Origin: Leguminivora glycinivorella
Lineage: Eukaryota; Arthropoda; Insecta; Lepidoptera; Tortricidae
Direction: 5' to 3'
Assembly: GCF_023078275.1 (NCBI RefSeq)
Contig: NC_062983.1
Coordinates: 4,767,001-4,831,000 of the forward strand
DNA length: 64,000 nucleotides
The position numbers were made by a program, and so were the translations under genes. Position 1 is the stretch's first letter. Every line of letters starts with the position of its first letter. The notes under the pieces are model-generated. The model saw only the letters and a list, made by a program, of their open reading frames with translations, was not told the DNA's origin and did not search any database. Shown piece after piece: positions 53,431 to 64,000 of this stretch.

Positions 53431-53904
53431 CGTTACCACTAAACTTGTAGCGCGACGATAGAATCGCGGAGTGAACTGCCCCTAATAACACAATAAGTTT
53501 CCATGACAATGCGAATGAAAAATATTATACGCTACATCTGTCATCTTGGCTACGGGTTTCTTATTTGATTAACAGTTCAAAATCGTGACTAAAATATCCA
53601 AATTAGTAACAAAAGACCATTCAAAGTAGATTGAGCTCTAAGCTGATTTCTCAAGCAAATATCTGGGCCAATATTCTAATAGGATTTGGACCTTTACAAA
53701 AGGTACCTACTGGATCAGAATTCAAAAGATTTTTTCTAAAAAGATTTATTTTTAATGAAACAGAGATTTTCTTTAATATTTTTGAATTTCTTATTTATTT
53801 CATTAGCAAAATAGATACCTAATTAGAGAAGTAAACGACATAATTAATAGATAATTACACATATGTACCTACATACTAAGACACTGTTGTAATTTTACTT
53901 TGAT
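53431..53904. other. No feature recognised
   Basis: AT-rich; the 63-residue frame at 53631 shows no domain. Confidence 0.4.
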
Positions 53905-53910
53905 GTAACC

Positions 53911-54330
53911 AAGAACGATTGAATACTGGACTAACAAAGCCCATACAAAAAATTAAAATTAAAAAAAAACCACCGACCGCGATATGGTAGACCGATTTTC
54001 ATGACATACAGACATACAGACATACAGACAGACAGACACACAGACAGACACGTCAAACTTTTATACCCCGTCGTTTTTGCGTCGGGGGTTAAAAAAGCGT
54101 ACCCCTGAAATGTATGGGACTTTTAGGCTTAAAACTAGATGGCGCTGTTCGCAGGTTGGAAGTGGCCAAAATCATATTTTACCCAAATATGTTTGCGTGT
54201 TTTTATTGTTTATAAGAACAAATGACACATTTCTTTATGATATCACGTCAATATACATTTTGAAAAAATAGGCACCATCAGTGTAGTTATGATAGTATTT
54301 AATAGGTGGCGCTAAAAAAATCGAGGTACA
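53911..54330 (+). repeat. Dispersed element, copy interrupted by a CCCCCGAC element
   Basis: Matches 38397-38605 on both sides of an insert at about 53953-54091, and continues to CATCAGTGTAGTTATGATAG (54278), which matches 39158. Confidence 0.8.
53953..54091 (-). mobile_element. CCCCCGAC-family element (copy 5), internally shortened
   Basis: Only about 139 bp: TTAAAATTAAAAAAAAACCA, CGACCGCGATATGGTAGACC, ACAGACAG tract, ACGTCAAACTT and GCGTCGGGGGTTA. The middle of the usual body is missing. Confidence 0.8.
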
Positions 54331-54346
54331 ATTCTTAATGTGTAAA

Positions 54347-54515
54347 TCCATACTAATATTATAAATCGGAAAGTGTGTGTCTGTTTGTTTGTCCGTCTTT
54401 CACGGCAAAACGGAACGACGAATTGACGTGATTTTTTAAGTGGAGGTAGTTAAAGGGACGAAGAGTGACATAGGCTACTTTTGTCTCTTTCTAACGCGAA
54501 CGAAGCCGCGGGAAA
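54347..54515 (+). mobile_element. Lep1-like Helitron
   Basis: 5' TCCATACTAATATTATAAAT, CCGTCTTTCACGGCAAAACG, GTGACATAGGCTACTTTTGT and GCGAACGAAGCCGCGGG. The terminal CTAG is not preserved. Confidence 0.75.
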
Positions 54516-54960
54516 ATGCAACTCTTATATAAATAATCCTTGCACATGACCTTGTTCTATGTTGGATATAGTTCTTAGATTTAATTGGTTGAACATGTGT
54601 CTAGGGAGCACGGTAACTGATTGCTGCCCACGGGACTTGTATTGATTGAGACTGACGCCATTATTACTAACACAGCACTTTAACAGCGATACTGCTGGAG
54701 TAATGTTGATTGTTGGTAATGTTGGTGTAGTATCCACCTGTGGCCTGTTTTACCACTACCACTACTTACTACTAGATTTCCTAAATAATAATATAATAAT
54801 AACATTTTTAAGATTTTTTATACTAAAAATACGGAAAAAAAAATTAAAAAAAATATTTATGTGATCTACAAGCGTATATCTCGAAATGGTTTTCGATTTA
54901 GGGACATTGAAAATTTTGAAACGTTGTCAATGGTCGCCCGATAGTGACTCTTCGCGATTC
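54516..54960. other. No feature recognised
   Basis: AT-rich, frames of about 70 residues on both strands without domains. Confidence 0.4.
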
Positions 54961-54964
54961 ATTG

Positions 54965-56692
54965 CCAGGGTGGCTAGCCGAATGGCACAATCGCTCACGA
55001 AACGCTCACGAAACGAAGCGCTAGTAGATATCTATCTCTATCGCGCTTGCGTATTGGCGCGACAGAGCCAGCGGCGTATCGCTTTCGTTTGGCGTCGGAG
55101 AAATGCCATTCGGCTACGGGGCCAGGGTGGCTAGCCGAATGGCACAATCGCTCACGAAACGCTCACGAAACGAAGCGCTAGTAGATATCTATCTCTATCG
55201 CGCTTGCGTATTGGCGCGACAGAGCCAGCGGCGTATCGCTTTCGTTTGGCGTCGGAGAAATGCCATTCGGCTACGGGGCCAGGGTGGCTAGCCGAATGGC
55301 ACAATCGCTCACGAAACGCTCACGAAACGAAGCGCTAGTAGATATCTATCTCTATCGCGCTTGCGTATTGGCGCGACAGAGCCAGCGGCGTATCGCTTTC
55401 GTTTGGCGTCGGAGAAATGCCATTCGGCTACGGGGCCAGGGTGGCTAGCCGAATGGCACAATCGCTCACGAAACGCTCACGAAACGAAGCGCTAGTAGAT
55501 ATCTATCTCTATCGCGCTTGCGTATTGGCGCGACAGAGCCAGCGGCGTATCGCTTTCGTTTGGCGTCGGAGAAATGCCATTCGGCTACGGGGCCAGGGTG
55601 GCTAGCCGAATGGCACAATCGCTCACGAAACGCTCACGAAACGAAGCGCTAGTAGATATCTATCTCTATCGCGCTTGCGTATTGGCGCGACAGAGCCAGC
55701 GGCGTATCGCTTTCGTTTGGCGTCGGAGAAATGCCATTCGGCTACGGGGCCAGGGTGGCTAGCCGAATGGCACAATCGCTCACGAAACGCTCACGAAACG
55801 AAGCGCTAGTAGATATCTATCTCTATCGCGCTTGCGTATTGGCGCGACAGAGCCAGCGGCGTATCGCTTTCGTTTGGCGTCGGAGAAATGCCATTCGGCT
55901 ACGGGGCCAGGGTGGCTAGCCGAATGGCACAATCGCTCACGAAACGCTCACGAAACGAAGCGCTAGTAGATATCTATCTCTATCGCGCTTGCGTATTGGC
56001 GCGACAGAGCCAGCGGCGTATCGCTTTCGTTTGGCGTCGGAGAAATGCCATTCGGCTACGGGGCCTGGGTGGCTAGCCGAATGGCACAATCGCTCACGAA
56101 ACGCTCACGAAACGAAGCGCTAGTAGATATCTATCTCTATCGCGCTTGCGTATTGGCGCGACAGAGCCAGCGGCGTATCGCTTTCGTTTGGCGTCGGAGA
56201 AATGCCATTCGGCTACGGGGTCAGGGTGGCTAGCCGAATGGCACAATCGCTCACGAAACGCTCACGAAACGAAGCGCTAGTAGATATCTATCTCTATCGC
56301 GCTGCGTATTGGCGCGACAGAGCCAGCGGCGTATCGCTTTCGTTTGGCGTCGGAGAAATGCCATTCGGCTACGGGGCCAGGGTGGCTAGCCGAATGGCAC
56401 AATCGCTCACGAAACGCTCACGAAACGAAGCGCTAGTAGATATCTATCTCTATCGCGCTTGCGTATTGGCGCGACAGAGCCAGCGGCGTATCGCTTTCGT
56501 TTGGCGTCGGAGAAATGCCATTCGGCTACGGGGCCTGGGTGGCTAGCCGAATGGCACAATCCCTCACGAAACGCTCACGAAACGAAGCGCTAGTAGATAT
56601 CTATCTCTATCGCGCTTGCGTATTGGCGCGACAGAGCCAGCGGCGTATCGCTTTCGTTTGGCGTCGGAGAAATGCCATTCGGCTACGGGGCC
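54965..56692 (+). repeat. 157-bp satellite, eleven near-identical units
   Basis: Units begin CCAGGGTGGCTAGCCGAATG at 54965 and every 157 bp after, except one with a single-base deletion near 56303. Each contains CGCTCACGAAACG, AGCGCTAGTAGATATCTATC, CGCGCTTGCGTATTGGCGCG, CAGAGCCAGCGGCGTATCGC and GAAATGCCATTCGGCTACGG. TAGCCGAATGGCA at the start is inverted as TGCCATTCGGCTA at the end of every unit. Unit differences are a handful of bases in total, mainly at the junction. The 62-residue frames in each unit are by-products. Confidence 0.95.
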
Positions 56693-57034
56693 TGATGTAG
56701 TGCGAAAAAACTTGCCTTCGTATTGTTACGGAAACGTACGAACGTCGAACGTGTCATGCTATCTCAGTCTGAGTCTCAGTACAAGATGAACTGACATTGA
56801 ACTAGAATTGCCCACCAGTCGTAATTGCCCCACTGCACCTTGTGTAAAATATAGAAAAGCAGCAGCTGTATGAGATAAGTCACATAATACGTCGGACTAA
56901 TCCCAGCAGACCAGTTAGAATCGCTATCCAGTCGGGTATCTATCCCGCTTTTCACGGCCTCTAGCCAATGTCACGGACGCTTACGCTCTGAGTATCGTCT
57001 CTATCTATCAGTCTTGAATGTTTTATATGCATAT
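56693..57034. other. No feature recognised
   Basis: Mixed composition, no frame or repeat matched. Confidence 0.4.
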
Positions 57035-57155
57035 ACAGAGTGGGGCCTGTAACAAAGGCGAAGAATTGAACTCTAGGCTATTCTCCTTATACTGATCAAC
57101 ATTTGTTCGGCGACTTTTAAAAATAACTTGCATTTTGATTTTTATCACCCTTCCT
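57035..57155 (+). mobile_element. Truncated copy of the 22604 MITE
   Basis: TACAGAGTGGGGCCTGTAAC through GCGACTTTTAAAAATAACTT and TGATTTTTATCACCCTT, then breaks off into the Helitron. Confidence 0.85.
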
Positions 57156-57368
57156 CCCTTTTAGGGAAGCTATGTCACTCTCCATCCCTTCAACTATCTC
57201 CACCTAAAAAATCTTGTCAATTTTTTCGCTCCGTTTTGCCGTGAAAGACGGACAAACAATCAGACACGTTCTCATAATTTATAAGTAAACTAGCTTTTGC
57301 CCGCAGCTTCGCTCGCGTTAAGTTCGAAAATTGCGGAATGTTCCGTACAAACTTCCACCCTTTTTAGG
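57156..57368 (-). mobile_element. Lep1-like Helitron pieces (minus)
   Basis: 57170-57275 is the 5' half on minus (CCGTCTTTCACGGCAAAACG). 57288-57368 is a 3' half on minus ending GCGGGCAAAAGCTAG, with CTAG at 57293-57290. A G-run follows at 57369-57384. Confidence 0.7.
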
Positions 57369-57597
57369 GAGGGGGGGGGGGGGGTAAATAATGAGACAAA
57401 AAAGTAGTCACTCACGCTTTACTTAGTTTGGGACTAGGTTGATCTATGTTTTCTCAAACGTACCTAGTTGATGCTTTGTGGCTAGTGGTACGCAACAGGC
57501 TCTGTCGTGCCACGACGAAAGAGAGAAAGAGACGATTGTCGATACGGAGTTTGCACGCTAGGCTAGAAGACCTGCCGGCCTGGCTAACGGCTCAGCC

Positions 57598-57726
57598 ACG
57601 ACATTGGTCTAAGCGCGACAGCGGTGAGCGGCGGCCATACATTGGAGCGAGTCACAGCGATGAGACTTTTCATTCGCACGTATGGCTGCCGCTCACCGCT
57701 GTCGCGCTTAGACCAATGTCGTGGCT
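57598..57726. repeat. Hairpin with about 48-bp arms
   Basis: CGACATTGGTCTAAGCGCGA and CAGCGGTGAGCGGC at the left are inverted at 57680-57724. A degraded relative is near 23360-23420 (ATATTGGTCAATAAGGCG, GCGGCAGCCATAAG). Confidence 0.85.
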
Positions 57727-57932
57727 GGACCGTAAGTGGTCATCGTTGACGGTACATCGAAACGCAGTCTGGCTCTGTCGCGCCAATACAAAAGAGCGAC
57801 AGGAAGAACTTACTACGGAGCGTTAAGACGCTACAGGAGCGAAAACACTAAAATGGAAAGCTCCTTTCAATTTGGGAATTTTAGTTAAATATACTAGTGA
57901 TATTAACAAGATTTATCGAAAAAATTTGCAGT

Positions 57933-58022
57933 AGTAGTAGTATTAATCACTTTATTGTGTACAACAGTTTATATACAATTTGTAGGTAAAGAGATACAAA
58001 GGCAAAAATTTGTCCATTCAGA
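57933..58022 (-). repeat. LINE 3' fragment
   Basis: As at 39042: minus-strand end ACACAATAAAGTGATT with AGT-repeat tail. Confidence 0.7.
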
Positions 58023-58932
58023 ACAACTCAGTTAAAAAATATTGCGAAGAAAACTTTAAAATCGAGGTTCCGCCCTCGCTCTTCGTACAAAACTTAATCA
58101 ATTGTAACGAAATTTGAGAATCTGAATAACAATGAAATTCTCTGTGTCGGACCGTTTAGTTTTTTTGACTAATTATTTATAATACCACACCTTTTTTGCC
58201 CCATAATCAATAAGGCCGTTTCTGGAAATTTTTGATGGGCTCTAGCTAGAGTTTGCATTATCCGACGGATTTTTAATATTCGAATAATTCGGATAATACA
58301 ATTTTTATTATTCGAATATTCGAATAATTCGGATAATTTCGGATAATTTATTAAATGGAACAAAATTAATGTTACAGGTGCGTATAAGCGTGGAATTGAT
58401 AACGGCTGAGATAGATGAGCGCCATAATGCGAAATTTACCTACATTTTTATTTATTTTTTGCGTAAATCAGCAAACTGTAGAAATTAAAACACACCTAGC
58501 TCTCTATCTTTAGTTCTATGACTAGAATCTTGCAATCAGATAGTGAGCTGTCGATATAAGACAGTTAGTAGTAGTGATTAGTTAGGTGTTAGGTATAACG
58601 AGAAGTTTTTCTGACAACACCTTTACCTTGGAAATGGATGGTAGAGAGAATGGCTTGTGTAGAGTGGAACGTGAGACAACATCATTGGATATGATGATGG
58701 TTATAGGCGATACAGCGTTGTCATATTATCCGTTCCGATATCGGATATAGGAAGGATGTCAAAGGCAAAAATCAAAGATGTTGCCTTGAATGATTTCGAG
58801 AATGTATAGGAGTCGGTCCTTCGCTCGATCGGATCGGATACTCATCTTATCTTAAATCTGCGGGGCCCTTCCGGATACACTTCGACCCATCGGGATCTTT
58901 TGTGCAATTACCCTCTTAGATCTTAAGATCCT

Positions 58933-59720
58933 TCAGCTATTCAGGAGCTTCTTGACCATCTCCACGTATCGGATGATGAGGCTTATGGGTAGCTCTCTGA
59001 TGTTCTTTGGTACTAGGTAGCCTGCTCCAAAGTTCTTCATTCTTTGTCTGGCGAGGGCGTGACATTCACACATTAGATGTCTGACGGTCTCTTCCTCTTC
59101 GCCGCACATGCGACAATCTGTGTAGTCAGCGTGTCCCATCTTGGCCAACATTCCTTTGATCCCGTAATGGCCTGTGAACACCCCCGTTATAATTTGGAGT
59201 TGTCTTTTGCCTAGCTTTCCTAGCTTTTTGCTCCATCCAGATTCTACCCTCCGCATAAAGAGCTTTGAATGCTTCAGACCTACCAGGGCATCCCACTCTT
59301 TTTGGTGATTAGCCTTTGTATGGTCCTTCATAGCCGTTTTAATGGTTCCTTGTGACGTTGTCTTCCGACCTGGCCTTGGCAAGTTCATCAGCATTTTCAT
59401 TGCCAATGAAGCCTTCGTGCCCCGGTATCCATACCAGTTGGATCTTGTTTTGCCTTCCAAGCTTGTTAAGAGCTTGGATGCCGTTTAATACCAGTCAAGA
59501 GTCACCTCTGGGCGATGTGAAGGCTTTGAGTGCCGCCTGACTGTCGCTGAGTATATAGATATTCTTTCCTTGGGTTTGTCTAACTATATTCTTATGTACA
59601 CAGGTAATTATTGCGTATGTCTCGGCTTAAAAGACAGTGGCATAATTGCCCATGCTAAGACTACCACTGTAGTCACTAGTCATTTGCATAAATGCCTACG
59701 CCCGTACCAGATGCCATCTA
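58933..59720 (-). pseudogene. Non-LTR retroelement relic: RNase H domain and C-terminal zinc knuckle
   Basis: On the minus strand, from about 59640 to 59360, an RNase H sequence is readable: AETYAII, ILSDSQAALKAF with the catalytic Asp, and VWIPGHEGFIGNENADELAK with the His and final Asp. Stop codons interrupt it (for example just before AETYA and after RGDS). After a frameshift near 59345-59400 the frame to the TAG at 58935-58933 continues through LGKRQLQIITGVFTGHYGIK to CRMCGEEEETVRHLMCEC, a CX2CX8HX4C knuckle. Known: RNase H plus this tail is typical of RNase H-bearing LINE clades such as I, R1 or LOA. The reverse transcriptase part is absent. Confidence 0.8.
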
Positions 59721-60039
59721 GGACCGGATCGGATACTTAATATAAAAAGTTGAAAACTCTTTTCGTAGGCTCTAAACAAAAGCGTCCTGGTTAGGGTCTT
59801 AGAACAGGAATGAGCAACTGAGCATAGGTACTCGTTCAAAACAGAATAACCAAAAAAAGAGAAGACCAATTAGTCGAAGACACTTCCTATCCAGGTGTGG
59901 ATCATTTTAGACTTTAGTTGCACAGTGGCTGGTACAAAAGTACCAATGGAAGGGGAAAGGCGATAAATAAGTATTGTACCACCAACATAAAATATACAAG
60001 ACATAAAATTTAAAAAAATGAAGAAGGAGGAGGTACAAA

Positions 60040-60240
60040 GGCGAACTTATTTAAATATTCAAATCCAAAACGCCTCAAATTGCTCGGCAGCAATTTGATG
60101 GGTTTTTTAGTTTCCAAGCTGATCAGTAGATCGACTAAGATTTCAAAGTATAAGTAGTAATTAGACCGATTTTTGTGTATGAATGTAACTAAGGACTTAA
60201 AAGGAAAATGCCTTATATTTCTTAGTGAAGCGAAGGGAAT
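60040..60240. other. Interior of the hAT-like element
   Basis: AAGGAGGAGGTACAAAGGCG near 60024 recalls the LINE 3' piece at 39100; the rest is AT-rich without features. Confidence 0.4.
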
Positions 60241-60867
60241 TCTGGCGTACTAAATTGCCATGGAACTGATAACAGCTAAATTCGGAGTGAGGCGCTAAAT
60301 TTCAATTTCAAAAAACAAGGGACCAGGAAATCTAGGTATAAATCTCCCTTATTAAGTACGGTTTTACAGATAACTTCACGTTAGCTATTAGCAGTAATGA
60401 AAGTAGGTTGGGGTAACGTTTTCATATTAAAAAATAATACTTGAACGTTTTTCTGTTTTTTTAAATCATCCAATTAATCGAATATTTGATAAGAACTGAG
60501 TGCGTGGGGTGAGGCATTCTGCTTACTTCTTGTCCACGAATGCTTTCTTTGTTTTGTAAATATTAGTTTGATTTTGAAGATAAATAGGTGTTAACTTGTT
60601 AGCAATAACATTGTCCGTATTAAGAATTGATCGAAATTGGTTTCAGTGACGTCTATCTATTAAATATATTACTTATAAATAAAAAATAATGTTTATAGAA
60701 ATTATCCGTTTATCCGGATAATTTCACTTGGATTATTCGAATATTTTCGGATAAAAATATTGGCGGATATTCGAATAATTCGGATATTCGAATATCCGGA
60801 TTGCAAACCCTAGCTCTAGCGTCTTTAAAAGTAAGAATATCAGAAAAATCAAAACGGTCCGACACAG

Positions 60868-61364
60868 ATAAACATAATAATAATCTATGTTGAAAAAAAT
60901 ATTGCTCTATCTTCAAAACCCAGGGAGGAAATAGTCGAGACCGTTTGTATGGAGAATTGACCCCTCCTGTATCGTCTTGACGATTGCACTCTTGGCTAGA
61001 GAGCTTGGCCTGTTCGCATCCGTATGAAGCGCGCTGAACCATCTATAATCATTTGTGGAGGGTATTTTCAAAGCGTGCGATATGGATCAGAGATTAATTC
61101 ATGAACTAGTTTATTTTACATAATTGTCACTATTCTACATGTATACACGGTGGTATGAGGAAACCGAATAGTTTTAACTACGCTTTTCTGAAGGCAAAAT
61201 AAATATGAAATAACATTTAACATATAATGTCCATTTTTTATCTATTATTTTTTTAGACGTATTTTCACATAAAAAGTAAATATTATTCGTAAAATTGGCA
61301 CTTAATATAAAACAATACTTTTTTTTTCTAAAAAAAACACTTGTTGGCGATGAGTCACTAGTTA
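60868..61364. other. No feature recognised
   Basis: AT-rich intergenic sequence. Confidence 0.4.
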
Positions 61365-61480
61365 TTTATTTATTTATTTATTTAAACTTTATTGCACAAT
61401 TAAAAAAGTACAAATGGCGGACTTAATGCTAGCAGGCATTCTCTACCAGTCAACCATGGGCTAAACCGAGAGATCGTGTT
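61365..61480 (-). repeat. LINE 3' end
   Basis: On minus: TTGACTGGTAGAGAATGCCT, GTCCGCCATTTGTAC, TTGTGCAATAAAGTTTAAAT, then an AAAT tail (plus-strand TTTA repeats at 61365-61383). Confidence 0.7.
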
Positions 61481-61626
61481 GGTGCAGGGTCATAAAGTAA
61501 GTAGTTAAGTAGTTACTTTCTGATATCTATCAACGAGATAGATTATCACTCTAAGACCAAATTATTTCATAGGAAATATTTTAATTTGTGTTTTTTAGTA
61601 GACATACTAGTATTATTTTAACTAAC

Positions 61627-61728
61627 CGCACCCGTGGCTATAACGGAGTACGCTGGTTCGAATCCAGCATCGGACACTTGGAGGCCTTGGTCATTTTTTT
61701 TTCTTTGTATATGACATTTATTTCAGTT
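61627..61728 (+). mobile_element. tRNA-derived SINE, family B (degraded head)
   Basis: GCTGGTTCGAATCCAGC T-arm at 61652-61668 is intact; the A-box side is damaged. Tail CTTGGAGGCCTTGGTCATTT and ATGACATTTATTTCA as at 23158. Confidence 0.8.
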
Positions 61729-61857
61729 TAGAGATAGATTATGTCCGATAACAGCATCATCGCCATCAAAACAGCGTTTTGTTGTGACAAATAATAAGTA
61801 ATTGTTATTTTTTTAAATGCTTACAAGTAACTCTGAATGTAGACGATATCCAGAAAA

Positions 61858-61970
61858 GTTTTTTTTTTTTTTTTTAGTTTATTCAGAAACCAAACAGTCA
61901 CATAAACACATTATATATTGGCAATACAAAAATGTACTGCAAAAAAAAAGAAAACAGTAACAAAAGACCT
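61858..61970 (-). repeat. LINE-like 3' end with poly(A) (minus)
   Basis: T18 run at 61858-61876 followed by AGTTTATTCAGAAACCAAAC; on minus this is sequence ending in a poly(A) tail. Confidence 0.5.
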
Positions 61971-63904
61971 GGAGGTTCATAATTGTATACTAAATAATGT
62001 TCACTAAATGAATATAAGAAAACAACATGACGTTTATATGACATTTTACTCTTCTAATCTGATGAGGAATATGCTGTTAAAATTATTCGGTTTCCTCATG
62101 TTACACCGTGTATTGACTGTAGTTTACAAGAAATATATAAATAAAATAAATCTAATTTAACTGTTTCATAAATTAAATAATTAAATCATATTACAATCTA
62201 CTAAATCTTCTTCACTATACGTACGTTCAATTTAACCCTTTGAACGCCAAGCACCCTTAAAGATAGAGCCCTTATCTCCTAGTACGCTTATAAGGTGTTA
62301 GCGTAAGATATCAAAGTACCTCTTTGCTTTGAACTTTTTTGTTATAGAGTCAGGCCAAGGTAGTTGGCAACGATTTTCAAAGCCACGCCTGGGGAAGGGT
62401 TAAGTAAACGTCAGAATTTGATAGAAATTTTGTCGTTTAAGGGCATTTTCAGAAAATGGGACCCAAAATGATTGACAATTGTTAACAAAAATTAACTCGA
62501 TGACAGTTTTGTGACAAAACATCATAGTGCAATTAATTATGAAATATTGAAAAAATAAACAATATTGATTAATGTTTTATAACATATGAGCAAGGCAGGT
62601 GCCATAGTTTTTCCGATAGTACCGGTTACCAATCCATCAGCAAGTCAACCTAATAGCCCGGTTTCTTTTTGTACCTTTTTCTTACCTAGTTCTACACGAA
62701 CCGCGGCTTATCCTAGGGTGCATTACTATAGTTCAGACAGGGATAATCGCCTCACATTACATTTAATTATATTACCACATAAGTGCTTTGGTGAAATACT
62801 GTTAACTTTTGTGTGTATTTTTAATAAAGAAATTAAATTGAGCGCGTTTTGAGTAGATTAATAGTACTAATCAGAAAGAACGGTTATTAAATGATTACGT
62901 TACATACACAATATACAAATATTCTGACTGCTTCAATTAAATTAAATTAGATTAAATTGTTCTGAAGGGCCTTTGCGCCGCTGTTGGCTTCGGTACCACG
63001 AATACTTCCAAAGGTTCAGGACTGTGAGTGTGTTTAATGAAACGTCCCCCTTTGTCGTTTACCATTAAGGCGAGATTTATTTGTATCTTTATATTGTTAA
63101 GAATCTCATAACTTCACAAATTACTGATATAATTATTGTAAGTGTTAAATATCATAATTTTACGTAAAGATTGATATATTTTTGTGAGTTGGCAACCCGA
63201 ACGGCGGGCTGGCAGTAAGTTTTTCGCGTGAATAAGTGAACTTTGTTTCTGTGACGCTTTGCAAAATAATAATAAATAGCACGAAGAACCCGCTTTAGAG
63301 TCTTAATTACTATGTCGGTAAAATATATATAAACTGACAAAGCGGCTTTATAGCTATCGACAAAGTGGGAAGTTTTCCCGTGCACACTCACAAAATTAAA
63401 TATTGATTAAAACACCATGGAAAAATCCATAATTCCACATATACCAAGTAATAATTACTGCAGACTCTTGTGTAGTGTATAATGTTACAAGTACGTGTCT
63501 AAAGAATCAAGAGAGTCTTTACCAGCCAGTGTGGTGAAAAGTTAATTAATTTCACATGGCTGTATTGGATTTGAACGCTCTCCCGTTAACGTAATTACGT
63601 GTACTCCCTGTACCCATTAAAGCACAATTTATGCAAGCGTGTTGGCGTGATGCGAAACGCTTTCTTACCCCATCGTTTACTGGCTACCATAGACAATATA
63701 CCGTAAAAGAGAAATAACGTTTACTCTTTTATTGCTTTGCAAAGTTCAATAAAAAAATTGATCCCGGAACCATGAAGAAAAGAGAGACGAGCGTATTCCA
63801 CCATCCCCATTCTACCATCGGACTCTTAGACGAACGGCCGGTTTCCATCCTTACTTGGTATCTCATTCAGCGAATTCGCACGAAGAGTTTTGCTTCATCT
63901 TTTC
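61971..63904. other. No gene recognised
   Basis: AT-rich. 62365-62440 is an old dispersed repeat shared with 31830. The 88-residue frame at 62586 starts in a fair context but has no family resemblance and I do not call it. Confidence 0.4.
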
Positions 63905-64000
63905 TTATGCGCACTGCCAAGAAGTAGAATTCCTTGCCGGCGGCTATAATTTCCGAGCTCATATAACCCGGCGACCTTCAAATCAAGCGTGAACAGGCAT
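63905..64000 (-). repeat. Dispersed repeat, 3' piece (minus), cut by the window end
   Basis: TAGAATTCCTTGCCGGCGGC, TCCGAGCTCATATAACCCGG and CAAATCAAGCGTGAACAGGC are the inverse of 39775-39855. Confidence 0.85.

Larger units (their letters stand above)
58247..60812. mobile_element. hAT-like element, 2.57 kb, with perfect 8-bp target duplication
   Basis: TAGAGTTTGCATTATCCG at 58247 faces CCGGATTGCAAACCCTA ending 60812. GCTCTAGC flanks both sides (58239-58246 and 60813-60820). Subterminal blocks of ATTCGAATAATTCGGATA repeats lie at 58275-58345 and 60708-60800. There is no transposase frame; the middle holds retroelement relics. Confidence 0.85.
58142..60867. mobile_element. Small TIR element (about 152 bp) split by a hAT-like insertion
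   Basis: CTGTGTCGGACCGTTT at 58142 is inverted as AAACGGTCCGACACAG ending 60867. Removing 58247-60820 leaves a 152-bp palindromic-ended element. Confidence 0.75.

Noticed and set aside
54965..56692. CRISPR-like array
   Set aside because: Whole units are identical with no variable spacers, in an animal genome; this is a satellite.
54886..56700. Repeated 62-residue frames as a gene family
   Set aside because: They are the same satellite unit read 157 bp apart; dispersed relatives do not keep the frame.
62586..62852. 88-residue frame as a small gene
   Set aside because: No domain, no supporting promoter or splice signal, and composition like the surroundings.

Overview
This window reads as nuclear DNA of a moth or butterfly (Lepidoptera). 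The reasons are an arylphorin-type hexamerin with its own TATA promoter, Helitron copies with Lep1-like ends, several tRNA-derived SINEs, non-LTR retrotransposon 3' ends with short-repeat tails, and an AT-rich, intron-scale landscape with almost no long open frames. No bacterial operons, rRNA, CRISPR array or telomeric repeat was seen. Most of the 64 kb is mobile DNA in various stages of decay, often nested.

Layout. 0.6-7.7 kb: an RTE-type LINE relic, dispersed repeats, several long palindromes, and a TIR element with an internal 121-bp minisatellite. 8.2-11.3 kb (minus): a nearly complete CR1/Jockey-group non-LTR retrotransposon (endonuclease and reverse transcriptase, separated by a one-base frameshift). 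12.2-15.9 kb: tRNA-derived SINEs, one of them apparently split by two TIR elements flanked by TA. 16-23.5 kb: Helitron, MITE, Jockey and RTE relics. 23.8-25.6 kb (minus): the only recognisable host gene, a hexamerin of which only the signal-peptide exon and the last exon are present, 658 bp apart, with a hairpin MITE between them and incompatible intron phases. 27.2-29.8 kb: two inverted-repeat elements carrying many internal copies of a short motif. 33.6 kb: a BED zinc-finger exon. 35.8-41.5 kb: a Helitron, a hAT-like MITE and dispersed elements. 43.2-44.0 kb: an intact C-terminal frame of a retrotransposon with a restriction-like endonuclease. 44.3-47 kb: SINEs and MITEs. 47.3-53.4 kb: a large inverted structure made of two 120-bp satellite arrays facing each other. 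55.0-56.7 kb: eleven near-identical 157-bp tandem units derived from a dispersed MITE. 58.1-60.9 kb: a hAT-like element with a perfect 8-bp target duplication, nested in a smaller TIR element and itself containing an RNase H retroelement relic. 61-64 kb: LINE and SINE fragments.

Genes do not form a pathway here. The hexamerin would be a secreted fat-body/haemolymph storage protein; everything else coding is retroelement or transposon protein. The most unusual structures are the mirrored 120-bp arrays (foldback-like), the MITE-derived 157-bp satellite, the half-gene hexamerin, and paired empty/filled sites that define one repeat family's ends. All identifications are by eye from motifs; no database search was done.
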